64,000 nucleotides of DNA from Cyathus striatus (Eukaryota; Basidiomycota; Agaricomycetes; Agaricales; Nidulariaceae). The position numbers were made by a program, and so were the translations under genes. The stretch covers positions 3,472,001 through 3,536,000 of the forward strand of contig JAOVFP010000002.1 in the NCBI GenBank assembly GCA_025738555.1. The letters are read 5' to 3'. Numbering within the stretch: the first letter of the stretch is position 1; the number at the start of each line of letters is the position of its first letter. Below are positions 44,275 to 55,737 of the stretch, piece by piece. The notes beneath the pieces are model-generated. The model did not search any database. It was given only the letters and a program-made list of their open reading frames with translations, and was not told where the DNA came from.

Positions 44275-46160
44275 ATGTCAGACAACGAACTTAAATTACT
44301 AGCCATTTCTGCCTTGGGCATTCTTTTCAGCTCGCAACAAATTTTGACTCCCATTACATCGACCGACTTGCTTGCACGCGTTATAACGACCAAGACGCCT
44401 TCTGGTCTCTTCTCCAGCTCCTCATCTCCTCGGTTTAGACTCACAGATCTCCCGAAGTTTGAATCCATTCTGGAGGATCTATCTCACACATGGGAAGACG
44501 GGCGTATCTCGCTGACTGGTGGCCCTGGTTCTGGAGAGATGACTATATGGGAAGTTAGCCTCAGTGCAGTCGGACATCCGATTGGGTCTGTAGATCTGTT
44601 GAATTCTCGGAAACGCAAGCGTGTTGTTGACGAAGACGCTGATTCTGCCGCAGGAGACGATGATGACACTACTCTAGAGGAGGATATATCTGTCCCAGCT
44701 TCGGCTCTAAGTACACTGTCCAAAGAGCTACGTGGAGTTTATGCAATCTTACAACGTAGTACTGCACGAGGCCGTCTTCTTGCCGAACAGGTTTGATAAT
44801 CTTTCTTTTCACTGTCTTGATACCATTTACCAATCAGTTGTTTCAGTTCCGTTCGGACGAAGAGAATTTTGAGCCGATTTGCAGTCATATAACTAAAGAA
44901 GACTGCATGAATGCTCGTCGAGCTCTGTCCGGTTCAGCTTCTACATCTATTTGCGATCGTGTGCACTTTAGGCCATTGATACGACCACACACAGACCCCT
45001 CACTTGGACACTGCTCGTATCTCAACACCTGCTATTCCGAACCTACATATGCGCAGTCTCCGTCAATACCACCATTTCCGGGATCAACGCACATGGCTCC
45101 GCCCAACACACGCGGACCAGTATCTCTTCCCTCTGGGTTAGGAGCTGGAGGACGTGGCAAGGAGAAGGCACCTTGTCGATATTTGCATTATGAAGTGGAC
45201 TGGGATGGTAATGGGAATGAAATCAGTCGTAGTGACAGGAACGATGATGCAGTAAGAAAGAAACCGTATAAGCTTGGGATTGGACAGGGTCCAGCAGGAA
45301 AAAAGATGTCGGTGGTAAGCATTTTCTTTCTTGACTTTTCAAGGTCTAAAACCCTTCAGCTTCCGCCACAATGGATCAACTGTGATCTGCGACGGTTTGA
45401 CTACTCAGTGCTTGGAAAATTCCATGTTATCATGGCTGATCCACCGTGGGATATCCACATGAGTGTAACTCTTTTTTCTCCCATTCAAGATATTTTTTCC
45501 TCATATCGTCTAACAGCTTCCGTACGGCACTATGACAGACGACGAGATGCGAGCAATGCCAATTCCTGAATTGCAAGATGAGGGCCTTTTATTTCTTTGG
45601 GTTACTGGTCGTGCGATGGAAGTCGGACGTGAATGCCTTCGCGTGTGGGGATACACTCGTGTAGATGAAGTCATTTGGGTGAAAACGAATCAGGTAATAT
45701 CCGGTGTGGTCTGCTTTCAGTCTGTACCTTTTATAAGAATATATTTCTCCCCAGCTTCAGCGTGTTATCCGCACAGGCCGAACAGGCCACTGGTTGAATC
45801 ACACAAAAGAGCATATGCTTGTGGGTGTCAAGACCGTCACCGACTCAGCCGGGAACCTCGTGTTCCCTTCATGGGTTAACCGTGGACTTGACACTGATGT
45901 GATTGTTTCTGAAGTAAGAGAAACGAGTAGGAAACCAGAGGAAGTGTATGGACTTATTGAGCGGATGTGTCCTGGTGGTCGCAAAGTAGAGATCTTCGGA
46001 AGAAAGCATAATGCCAGACCTGGGTGGGTTCTGTTATGGAATAATGTCGATTTACAGAGCTTATATTCTCTCCAGGTGGTTGACGCTCGGAAATCAACTC
46101 GGGGCTGATCAAATATACGAGGAGGAGCTAGCAGCTAGAATTAAAACAAGGTGTGTATAA
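44275..46160 (+). CDS. METTL3/IME4-like mRNA N6-adenosine methyltransferase
   Basis: Six exons (44275-44790, 44847-45314, 45360-45464, 45517-45693, 45755-46023, 46076-46160) encode 539 residues. A low-complexity N-terminus and a CCCH-like cysteine region ([32 protein letters not shown]) precede the MTase fold. The catalytic DPPW is at about 355-358 within [65 protein letters not shown], and [20 protein letters not shown] match METTL3. The catalytic tetrad is intact. The extreme C-terminus is uncertain: a stop falls at 46158-46160, or an unusually short intron could lead to a YPP-containing end at 46218. Confidence 0.92.
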
Positions 46161-46501
46161 TGAGTTTCAACGCAGCTACCCGCCTAACCCCTACCAAGAT
46201 ATCCTGAGCGGACTATAAACATGCCAGCCTGGCAAGGATAGCTGATGAAGTGTAGATGATCATGTACATTATTTTGTTTCACACAGACTTTTCCTGGCGC
46301 CCTCTATTCAATTGTGATCTGATATAATTCTCAATGATGCGTAGAATCCGTGAATATCTATTATTGTAATGTACAACAAAACTATGTATTGTATCTGCAA
46401 AGCTCTATAATATGTGATATATAAACGTCGCTGGAACCACCAACAAGTCTGCCGTTGTCGTAGTCTAGTATGTGTATCGTCGATAATAAACGTGGTAAAA
46501 T
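46161..46501. other. convergent 3' spacer
   Basis: About 340 bases between the METTL3-like and ABHD-like stops. It may contain the alternative METTL3 end described there. Otherwise AT-rich 3' untranslated sequence. Confidence 0.4.
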
Positions 46502-48100
46502 CTACTGCACCGTTTTGTCCAATTCCTTTACGAGCAAGTCATTCACTGCTTTGGGATTATCCAGATATACTAAGAACAGGAATGAAGTTAGTCATGCCGA
46601 CACGATGAGAAGGAAACGACCTACAGTGATGACCGGCATTGTTTACGATGTACATTCGTCCATTGCCGTTGCCAGCTTGCCTTAGGCGTTCGACACTATC
46701 ACGGCCACCCTTGGGGTCCATCCAGTCATGATCACCGTCTGATATTGACCGTATAAGGTGGTGCCAAACTAAGATCAAATAAATAAATAAAAGAGCTTAC
46801 ACGCAAAGGTAACGGGAATCTTCAATGCGTGAATTCGGTCAACGAGTGGCATTCGTGCATGTGCGCCAGGTTCGAGGATATGAGCTAAGCGGAAGGTTAG
46901 TGGTGACAACAAAAGAGAAATAATTGGAAAGACTAACATATACAATATTCTCCAGAGCCCTTGGCGAGAGTGATATTCATGATATAGTCATGCATGTCGC
47001 GAGTTTCTTCCTCCGTTAAACCTGAGAACCTGCGGGAAGAATACTGATAGCTGTGAGCACAGGTATAGCGACGGGGTTATGAAAATTAAGGCTACCTTTC
47101 CGATCAGCATGGGTCCCCAGAATAAGGTGGATCGGACAACTTGGAAAGGGCTCCAGCCCTCCTCCCACAAGTAAGTAAACAGCTTCCTCGTACGGCTTTC
47201 GTTTCGCTTGTTCTCCCTTTGCTGATCACGAATGGCATCTATCTTTCCTTTGGTGGCTACCTCGATGGAAGACTGTTCCCTATCAGACGTTGGCTGATGC
47301 TGTTCATCAGTGAGCTCTCTGGAAGGCTCTGAGTAGTTGGGACCGCGAGGGACGCCAGCGGGTGAAAGCAAGATGAGTTTGTTCACCCTATCGGGGTACT
47401 TGAGGGCATAGGCAACACTAAAGTAGGCACCAAGGGAATGTCCGACAAGGGTCATTGTATTGAGGTTCATTTTCTTTCTCCACTGCTCCAAGGAGTCGAC
47501 GAAGAAGGACTCTGCCTCGGCTACACGCGTTGGGACATCATCGCGCTTTGCTTTTACGACGAAGGGAACACGGGCGGATCTGCCCATGCCTAGCCAGTCA
47601 ACGGCGTAGACAGAAGAACCGCGTTTTCCAGCCCATTGTGCGAGGGCAGGAAAGTTGTGGAAGAAGAAACCCAGACCTGCGCCGTATCCGTGCAGAACGA
47701 CGGCGGGGGGAGGCGCAGAGGGCGACGGGGAAGTGGCGGATATGGATAGGGTATTGAGGAACTTCTTGGAAGAATCAAGATCCACGCGCGAGCTGTGGGC
47801 GATAACGGGGCTATCTGAGGGCTGGTCTGAAAGATGTTGAGGACGGAAGAAAGGAAGTCGTCTGGACAGAAGATGAAGATTAACTTGGAATGAAGAAGGG
47901 GCCGGTGGGACATACCTGAGAAGACGCTCTTCTGCAATGGCACTCTGCTTCTCGCCCACAGACCACCTGGGAGTCGACAAGGGTGAGAGTGGCACAAGGC
48001 AAAGAGAGAAAACAACTGACCAGCTGCGGAGACTCGCGGCAAAGGCTGAGGGTATGTCTCTGGAAGGAGGAAGGACCTCTGGAGAGGGTTGGAGTGACAT
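46502..48100 (-). CDS. alpha/beta hydrolase of the ABHD4/5 - CLD1 group
   Basis: Six exons (48100-47916, 47861-47096, 47043-46944, 46884-46801, 46738-46625, 46569-46502) give 438 residues. The oxyanion region is VVLHGYGAGLGFFF, the nucleophile elbow TLVGHSLGAYFS (Ser), and a late NAGHHLYLDNP carries the catalytic His within the H-x4-D motif shared by CGI-58/ABHD5 and ABHD4 relatives. YGDHDWMDP is the acid strand. Fungal members include the mitochondrial cardiolipin phospholipase Cld1 and the acyltransferase Ict1, and sequence alone does not separate them. The N-terminus (SLQPSPEVL..) is Ser/Pro-rich and may hold a targeting signal. Confidence 0.85.
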
Positions 48101-48353
48101 GGCTTGGATAGAACGAAGGAGGGACGAACGAGAGAGGACAGAGGCCAGCGTGATGGGCGAAGAGAATGAAAGTATTTGGGTTGTTAGCAGTGGTTGCTGT
48201 GCGGGGTACGTGCTAAATATAGTATCCCTTCCCTATCGCCTCGTCACTCGTCGGCATCACCTTCCCACAGTCACATGCCAACACAGCCACAGCCACTGTC
48301 ACCTCTGCCCACTTGTCACACTGCCCAGTCACTCTCTCGTCTCCACTGCTTTC
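48101..48353. promoter_or_regulatory. bidirectional promoter, ABHD-like / CWC21
   Basis: 253 bases separate the two start codons. The plus strand is CT-rich (CTCTCTCGTCTCCACTGC) just before the CWC21 start. Confidence 0.4.
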
Positions 48354-49656
48354 ATGTACAACGGTATTGGTCTCACAACTCCCCGTGGAAGGTCTGTTTT
48401 CTTTCTTTCTTTTCTATTGTCTATATCCTCACATTCCTTCAGTGGCACGAACGGCTATGTCGTCCGCAACCTCTCCACTCTCCGCACTTACCAATCCCCT
48501 CAAGACCGCGCTGCTGCCTGGGACGCTGCTCCTCCAAAGCACAGAGAACCCGATGAGGCCATCCTCGAGCACGAACGGAAGAGAAAGGTCGAGATAAAAT
48601 GTCTTGAACTCCAGCTCGAGCTCGAAGACAAAGGGTACTCAGTGCTCTCCATTCTTTCGTTTTACACTCGGTACTTACCCGCTCTGCAGCATCGATGAAG
48701 ACGAAATAGAAACCCAAGTCAGCGCTCTGCGAGAAAAGCTCCTGGCCAACCTCGCCGCTATTGCTCCTCCAAAGAAGCCAACAGACACCCACGGCATGGC
48801 TGCTGCTAAAAAAGCAGAGCTTGATAAAATGGCAAGGGCGCTCGGTACCAGAAACAACTACCAGGAGGGCGAGGCCTTTGACCGTGAAAAGCAGGAGGAA
48901 AATAAGTTGAAGAGGTTGGCAGAGCGTGAAGAACGAGAAAGGAAAAAGGAGGAGGAGAGGCAAAAAATGCTGGAACAAAAGGCAAAATGGGAAGCGGAAA
49001 AACGTGAGCGGGACAGGCTTCGTCGCAGAGAGGAAGATCGTGTCCGTCGAGAGAGGGAGGAGGGAAATTTGCGTAGGAAAGGTGCGCGTGACATGCCTCC
49101 ACCTCCTCTTCCGACAGGTCCAAGGGGCGGAGGATCAAGAGACTATCGCGGTGGTCCATCCCGAGGCCGCAGCAGGAGCAGAAGCCCTCCCCGTCACTAC
49201 GCGCCCCGCGACAGGAGCTACGAGCGTCGGTCCCGCTCTCGTTCTCCTACCCGTTCTCGCAGACGCTATTCACCTTCACCCTCGCCTTCCCGTTCTCGTT
49301 CTGGCACACCTCCCCGCCGCGTGCGCTCTGGCAGTCCAGGACCCCCCTCACGCAGTGAACGCTCTCCCCCGCCCACACCCCCTCCTCGCACTCGAGAGCG
49401 CTCCAACTCGCCGCCGCGTGGCACAGGGAGGCGCTCTCCACCCCCAGGGCGTCGGTCCGCATCGCCTCGTCGCCGGTCTGTCTCCCCGCGACGACGGTCG
49501 TTTTCCCCTCGTCGTCGCTCCTCTCCTGCTCAAAGAGAGGTGGACAGGGGACGCTCGAGAACGCGGTCCCCATCGCCCAAACGCAGGTCGCGAAGCAGGT
49601 CTGCATCAACGGGATCGTCAATGTCTGTTAGTTCGAGAGCAAGCAGCGGCAATTAA
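48354..49656 (+). CDS. CWC21: CWC21/SRRM2-family spliceosome protein
   Basis: Three exons (48354-48391, 48443-48634, 48690-49656) encode 398 residues. MYNGIGLTTPRGRSGTNGYV is the invariant start of Cwc21/SRRM2, which touches U5 snRNA and Prp8 at the catalytic core. The cwf21 helical region follows (EHERKRKVEIKC..EDKGIDEDEIETQVSALREKLL), then a charged Lys/Glu/Arg helix (about 140-215) and an RS/SP-rich tail. Yeast Cwc21 lacks the RS tail, so this form is closer to human SRRM2. Confidence 0.93.
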
Positions 49657-50050
49657 GGCTGGGATTTTGTTTAAACTTAGTGTACCAAAAAATGATAGGA
49701 TGTGATTATTGTACATAGCTTTGATGAACATGAGGTGTAGAAATGAGTTGTCGGACATATCGGATATATATCGGGACGACAGCAGGGTTGGGGCGTGGGC
49801 GCCTTTTACGCCACTTGCGAGCAGAGAAGAGAAATGAAATGGAGGACACGTCTTACAGCTTACAGCTTTACAGCCTTTGCTTTGCACACCAGCCAGCAGT
49901 ACTTAGGCTGGGCAGCCTTCGTTGACTCGCGCAGACCCTTTCTCGAAACACCTGATAATTGACTGATCGAAACCACCGGAACACCTCTGAAATTTTCTCG
50001 TTTATCCTGCATCCACTTGCTTTTTCACCTCCAGCCTACTCTCCCTACCC
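49657..50050. other. CWC21-ARG8 spacer
   Basis: 394 bases between tandem genes holding 3' UTR and promoter. TTACAGCTTACAGCTTTACAG is a small triplication near 49853-49873. No gene seen. Confidence 0.4.
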
Positions 50051-51949
50051 ATGAAACGCATCAGCTCCATTCCCGTTGCGCGCAGCCTCCCCAACACGCG
50101 TGCACGACAGCAACACGTCCGGTTTTCGTCCACCGTATGTTCACTTCCCCAAGCTTGCTCTTCCTCTTTATCTGATAACGCGCTGTGATCGACCCAGACC
50201 ACCCCCTCTGGCCCTTCCTCCAAGTACGCCCAACCCACCCACTCGTTACCGACCACCCCCCCTGCGTTCATCGCTGCCGCGTCCGAGTATCTCCTTCCCG
50301 TCTATGCCCGTCCCAACTTTGTCCTCTCCCATGGAAAGGGTTCCTACGTCTGGGACGCCGACGGCAGAAAGTACCTCGACTTTTCTGCCGGCATTGCAGT
50401 AAATGCCCTCGGTCACGCCGACGAAGGCGTTCTCAAGGTTCGTTCGATCATTCCTATGCTATACCCTACGTGAACTTGTGTTCATTCCTGAAATGACACC
50501 TTCCATTTACTATTTCTATTGTGTGCCACGTCTATTCCCATTTTATCCCATGTCGCGGCCGCACACCACTGCTGTGGAATGCACATCAATCGTCGACGGC
50601 AAGTGAGAGTCGTAAGCGCGGTACTTGCGTTAACCGGTACAATGACACACCCACCCCCTTTCATTTTATTTTGAACCCCTTGTCAACGAAACAGACAGAT
50701 AATTGATTAATAATTATGTATAGGTTATGACTGAACAGGCGGGCAAAATCCTCCATGCCAGTAATGTATATCACAACGAATGGGCTGGCAAACTTGCCGA
50801 GCTGCTCGTAACGCTTACTCGTAAGGAGGGTGGTCTCGGATATATTCCCGGAGACACCAATGCACCTGGAGCCAAGGTTTTTTTTGCCAATTCCGGTACA
50901 GAGGCCAACGAAGGAGCAATGAAAGTGGTGAGAAAGGTTGGAAAAGACCGGTGGGCCGCCGACGCTACCGGTCGCTCGTGGGACTCGCCAGAGTGCACCA
51001 AGACGCGGATCGCATGCTTTGAAAATTCATTCCATGGACGAAGCCTTGGAGCATTGAGCGTGACGAGTAATCCCAAGTATCAGAAGCCCTTTGAGCCGCT
51101 GATCCCCAATGTGGACATTGGGAAGCTGAATGACTTTGAGGGGCTCAAAACGCTTATCACACAAGATACGTGCGGTGTTATTGTTGAACCCATACAGGGA
51201 GAAGGAGGAATCAACGCTGCGAAGGAAGAATGGCTTCGAGTGCTTCGTAAACGGTGTGACGAAGTGGGAGCTGTTCTGATCTTTGATGAGATCCAGGTGG
51301 GGATCATTTCCTTTCTACATTGCAAGATTTAGACTGCGGGACTGATAGTGATTTTTCCGTGGCTGCAGTGCGGTATCTACCGGTCTGGAAGCCTATGGGC
51401 GCACTCAAAGTATCCAGCCGACTGTCATCCAGACATTGTCACGATGGCAAAGCCGCTGGCGAATGGATATCCCATTGGCGCAGTGCTGATCAGGAATAAT
51501 GTGGCTGCTACGATGACAACTGGTATGTAGAAAGAAAAACAGAAACGGATGGTTGTGTACTAACAACATTCAGGGACACACGGGACAACATTTGGGGGGT
51601 CGCCGCTCGCATGCGCAATAGGATATCATGTTTTGGGCCGGTTGAGCTCAGAGGAAAGCCTGGGACAGCTGGCAGAGACGAGTGCATACTTGGGAGAGCG
51701 GCTGGGACGGCTGCCGAAGTGGTTCCCTACGATCCTGGAGGAGAAAGTGAGGGGCGTGGGTTGATCCGGGGGCTTGGGCTGAAGGATGTGAACAAGCCCG
51801 GAGAGCTGGTTGGACTTGCGCGCGAGCGGGGGGTGTTTGTGCTGACAGCCGGGAAGGATGCGGTGAGGTTGGTGCCGAGTCTGAACGTGGGGAAGGCGGA
51901 GGTGGATATGGCCGTGGATGTGCTGGAGAGTTGCCTGGGTAAGATGTGA
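50051..51949 (+). CDS. ARG8: acetylornithine aminotransferase, mitochondrial (one frame break)
   Basis: Five exons (50051-50134, 50198-50437, 50724-51296, 51369-51522, 51574-51949). The Arg-rich leader MKRISSIPVARSL suits mitochondria. AGIAVNALGHADE, FFANSGTEANEGAMK, IACFENSFHGRSLGAL, VEPIQGEGG, LIFDEIQCGIYRSG and MAKPLANGYPIG (PLP-binding Lys) are diagnostic. It converts N-acetylglutamate semialdehyde to N-acetylornithine in arginine synthesis. Near the end the frame breaks at the G run 51751-51754: one missing G would turn VRGVG-stop (TGA 51762-51764) into the conserved VRGRGLIRGLG and restore the rest to 51949. The second intron is 286 nt, far longer than usual. Confidence 0.9.
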
Positions 51950-52094
51950 GATAAGAATAGCGTGGGAATCCAAATATATCCAATTTTTACCCATATGAAA
52001 TTTGAGCCATCTGATTGGCTGCTGTGCTATGTCGCGCGAGTAGAAAAGTCTCCGTCCGACTCGTCTCTCCGTTGCTCCCGTTTCCTTCCCCCCC
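51950..52094. promoter_or_regulatory. very short ARG8-HEM1 spacer with CCAAT box
   Basis: Only 145 bases separate the ARG8 stop from the HEM1 start. CTGATTGGCTGC at about 52010-52021 contains a reverse CCAAT box. A CT-rich initiator-like tract runs up to the ATG. Confidence 0.5.
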
Positions 52095-54337
52095 ATGGAC
52101 AAGCTCTCCTCCTCACCAGATTCAAGGCTTCTTGCCCCTTCTTGGGCAAGACAAAGACGTCTACCCTGCGCTCCCTCTCCACTGCAGCGTCCCCCCGCTA
52201 CCCTTCTCTCTCCGCCCTCACTGAGCGCGCTACCAAGTGCCCCGTCATGGGCCCCGCCCTCAACGTCCGCTCCAAGGAGATCGCGGCAGGCTACGCCAGC
52301 GTCGCCGCAAACACAGACGTCGATTCCATCCACAGGCAGAAGGGCGTGGTCCCTCCCCCGGGTGCGACCGTTGAGATGTGCCCGCACGCCTCTGCTGCCC
52401 GCGCTGCCGCTCGCATGGCTGAGGACCTTGCCTCCGCGGCCAAGAAGAAGGAGAAGGCTGATAAGCACCCTGCTACCGCCTCTGCCTCTGCCGCTGGCTG
52501 CCCCTTCCACCACAAAGCTGCCCCTGAGGCGTCTAGTCCCAAGGCGGCGGCGGCAGCAGCAGCAGCCAAGGCTAAGAAGCACGGCGGGTTTGATTACGAG
52601 CAGTTCTACGTCTCAGAGCTGGACAAGAAGCACCAGGACTCCTCCTACCGCTACTTCAACAACATCAACCGCCTTGCCAACAAGTTCCCTGTCGCTCACA
52701 CCAGTGACGTTAAGGAGGAGGTCGAGGTCTGGTGCGCCAATGATTACCTTGGCATGGGTAACAATCCCGTTGTCCTCGAGACCATGCAGTATGTTTATTA
52801 TTATTATTTATTTTGTGCGTTGCTCATGAATTGTTTCAGTCGCACTCTCGACAAGTATGGCCACGGCGCCGGTGGTACCCGAAACATCGCTGGTAACGGT
52901 GCCATGCATCTCGGTCTAGAACAGGAACTGGCTGCTCTCCATCGCAAGGACGCTGCTCTCGTATTCTCCTCCTGCTATGTCGCCAACGATGCCACCCTCT
53001 CTACCCTCGGTTCCAAACTCCCCGGCTGCGTCTTCTTCTCCGACACTATGAACCACGCCTCCATGATCCAGGGTATGCGACATTCCGGTGCAAAGCGCGT
53101 CTTGTTCAAACACAACGATCTGGAAGACCTCGAGGCTAAGCTCAAGGAATATCCCAAGGAAACTCCCAAAATCATCGCCTTTGAGAGTGTATATTCCATG
53201 TGCGGCAGTATCGGACCCATCAAAGAAATTTGTGATCTGGCTGACCAGTACGGTGCTCTAACTTTCTTGGATGAGGTATGCATCGACTCCCGTCATCTTC
53301 GCATTCCTATACTCATACTCGTTGCCTGTTTTTAGGTTCATGCTGTCGGCTTGTACGGACCACACGGTGCTGGTGTAGCAGAACACTTGGACTATGACGC
53401 TCAACTCGCCGCAGGAAACAGCCCACACCCTATTCCTGGCTCTGTTATGGATCGTATCGATATTATCACTGGTACTCTCGGAAAGGCATACGGCGCTGTT
53501 GGCGGTTACATTGCTGGTTCGGACGACTTTGTTGACATGATTCGCTCCTACGCACCCGGTTTCATCTTCACCACCTCTCTCCCTCCCGCAACCGTCGCAG
53601 GTGCCCGCGCCAGTATAGTCTACCAGAAGGAATACGTTGGTGATCGTCAACTCAAGCAGGTCAATGTCCGAGAAGTCAAGAACCGTTTCGCTCAGCTCGA
53701 TATTCCTGTCGTGTACGTATCATTCATTCATCATGCATATGGCACTGATTACTAACATCCTTCATACAGCCCCGGTCCCTCTCATATCGTCCCCGTCCTT
53801 GTTGGTGATGCCGCCCTCGCTCGAGCCGCATCAGACAAACTCCTCGTTGAACACAACATCTACGTCCAGGCCATCAACTACCCCACCGTCGCCCGCGGCG
53901 AGGAACGTCTCCGCATCACCGTTACCCCCCGTCACACACTCGAACAAATGGACAAGCTGGTTCGTGCCGTCGACCAGATCTTCACGGAACTCGGCATCAA
54001 CCGCACCCAGGACTGGAAAGCCCTCGGCGGACGCGCAAGCGTTGGCATACCAGGTGCTGAAGATGTTGTTGAACCCATCTGGACGAACGAACAACTTGGC
54101 TTACTTGACGGCACAACTCCCCACACACTGAGGAACGGCGAGAAGGCTGTTGTGGACACCAAGGCTGTGAGCGTCGCTCGGTCGAGATTCAATACCCTTC
54201 TCGGCCCCGTTTCTGGCAAGGTTCAGGTTCATCGCCCCGTTGACAGCGTCATTTCGAACGTGAAGGTTGTCACGGGTAACAGTGCACCACTCCGCGAGGA
54301 GATCTCTATCCCGCCTGCCGTCTCAGTCTCTGCTTAA
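52095..54337 (+). CDS. HEM1: 5-aminolevulinate synthase, mitochondrial (frame break near start)
   Basis: Four exons (52095-52788, 52840-53275, 53336-53712, 53770-54337), about 691 residues after correction. The presequence and linker hold four Cys-Pro heme-regulatory motifs (SCPF, KCPV, MCPH, GCPF). The core has [48 protein letters not shown] and [14 protein letters not shown] with the PLP lysine. It condenses glycine and succinyl-CoA in the first step of heme synthesis. The best start, MDKLSS at 52095, is out of frame with the body by one base. One extra C in TCCTCCTCACC (52107-52117) would give [19 protein letters not shown]. Otherwise the in-frame ATG is 51995. Confidence 0.92.
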
Positions 54338-54537
54338 TCTTACAGTCATTCTTTATCGGGCCTGTTGCTTTCCCCAATCATAACAGATTATGTTGATATC
54401 CTACTACCATCTACACATTGTTTGAATACATAACTGTGTTACATGTTTTTATAAGCTTAGTGAATGTGAAATGTAAAAGTCGACACAGACAGGTGCAGGT
54501 TTTGTACCAGCTGGTACGTTATTTCAGCGTAGTAAGA

Positions 54538-55521
54538 TCATGATTCTGTCTTTGTCAATGTCCCAAGCAGAACTTTCGCTCTAGACACCTTAACATCGGT
54601 GAGTGGCGCGCTAGTATCACTTTCCACTAGCACGCCGCCGACTGCAGGTGCAATGTTAGTATCAGGTACTGGAACTGGCTTTTGTTCATCTAATATTGAC
54701 CGGCATGTCTTGATAAGATTCTAGAAATTGATTTTTTTTTAAAAAAACGTATGATCAGAATGCAATGGTAATGGTAATACCTCTCGAACGCCACCTTGGA
54801 TATGAGACATATATTTTAGGATTAATGGCTGATATACATCTGGTACCTGCATTTCAGTCAACGATAAGTAAACCATAATTGGCATGAATCCTTTTAGCTT
54901 ACCGCTTCAACAGACCACAAATTGCGAATAATCCAATTTTGTCGAGCTTTGTTGAACTTCCATTTTTTCGGTCGGTAGAATTGCAAGAAGGCGTATGAAA
55001 GAGCTGGAAAGGTAGTAAAGCTGATAATGCGGTATTTAGAATAGTTCGTTTTAATGCATACCTTTCTGAGATTGCTCAGTGAGCGATTCATCCTCCTCTG
55101 GATCAGGAAGTCCGGTTTTATTCCTGTGTTTCCGTTTTTTCGCCACGGGTTCCTCTTTTTCTTTTGTCTCCTTCTCCGCCTCTGCTACCTTCTTTCGTTT
55201 CTTCCGTTTTTCTTCTTTTCCTGCCGGAGGTGCAACGCTATCGTCTTCCGGCGTCGTTTGAGTAGAATCATCCGAGTCCTTGTGCTTTCGCTTGTGTTTC
55301 TTCTCTTCAGAGATGTCCTCTTTGAGCTTGAGCTCTGTTCTAGGAGACTTTTTCTTTTTCTCTGGCTTGCGATCATTCATTTCTGAGTCCAGTTCTGACG
55401 CTTGCTGTATGGTATCATTTTTTCGCTTCTTCTTTTCCGTGATTTCCTCGGTAACAGCAGTAGTAGTTATCACAGATTCGCTGGTCTTCTTGGTATCTTT
55501 GCTGCGAGATTTAGAAACCAT
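54538..55521 (-). CDS. WKF-domain protein (C7orf50 family)
   Basis: Four exons (55521-55062, 55003-54903, 54846-54781, 54720-54538) encode 269 residues. The first 150 residues are very rich in Lys, Glu, Asp and Ser, with many KKRK clusters that look like nucleolar targeting. The WKF domain follows at about 154-212: ALSYAFLQFYRPKKWKFNKA, QNWIIRNLW and YMSHIQGGVRENLIK. Human C7orf50 is nucleolar and linked to ribosome biogenesis, though its exact role is unsettled. Head-to-head with ARL1 (216 bases). Confidence 0.82.
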
Positions 55522-55737
55522 GCCAGGAGTGAGTTGGGAGGTAGCAGTCGTAGCAGATATGCAGAATTAGAATATAGAGTATTATAATCTTTAAATTGAA
55601 GTGTGAGAGGGGGTTGCCTGATTTGTCAAACATTTCCATCGGCAAAGTTGTCAGCCTGTAGCTGGGTACCGAGTATGCTTACTCGTTAGTTCACAACCTC
55701 CACAGCTCATTCGACTGTCTATTCCTTCCTCAATTCC

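Noticed and set aside
47590..48042. 150-codon minus-strand frame over the ABHD-like gene
   Set aside because: A shadow frame of the hydrolase exon. The hydrolase frame carries the catalytic motifs.
50701..50723. Additional ARG8 exon inside the 286-nt intron
   Set aside because: The protein reads continuously from EGVLK to VMTEQAGK, as in the family, leaving no room for extra residues.
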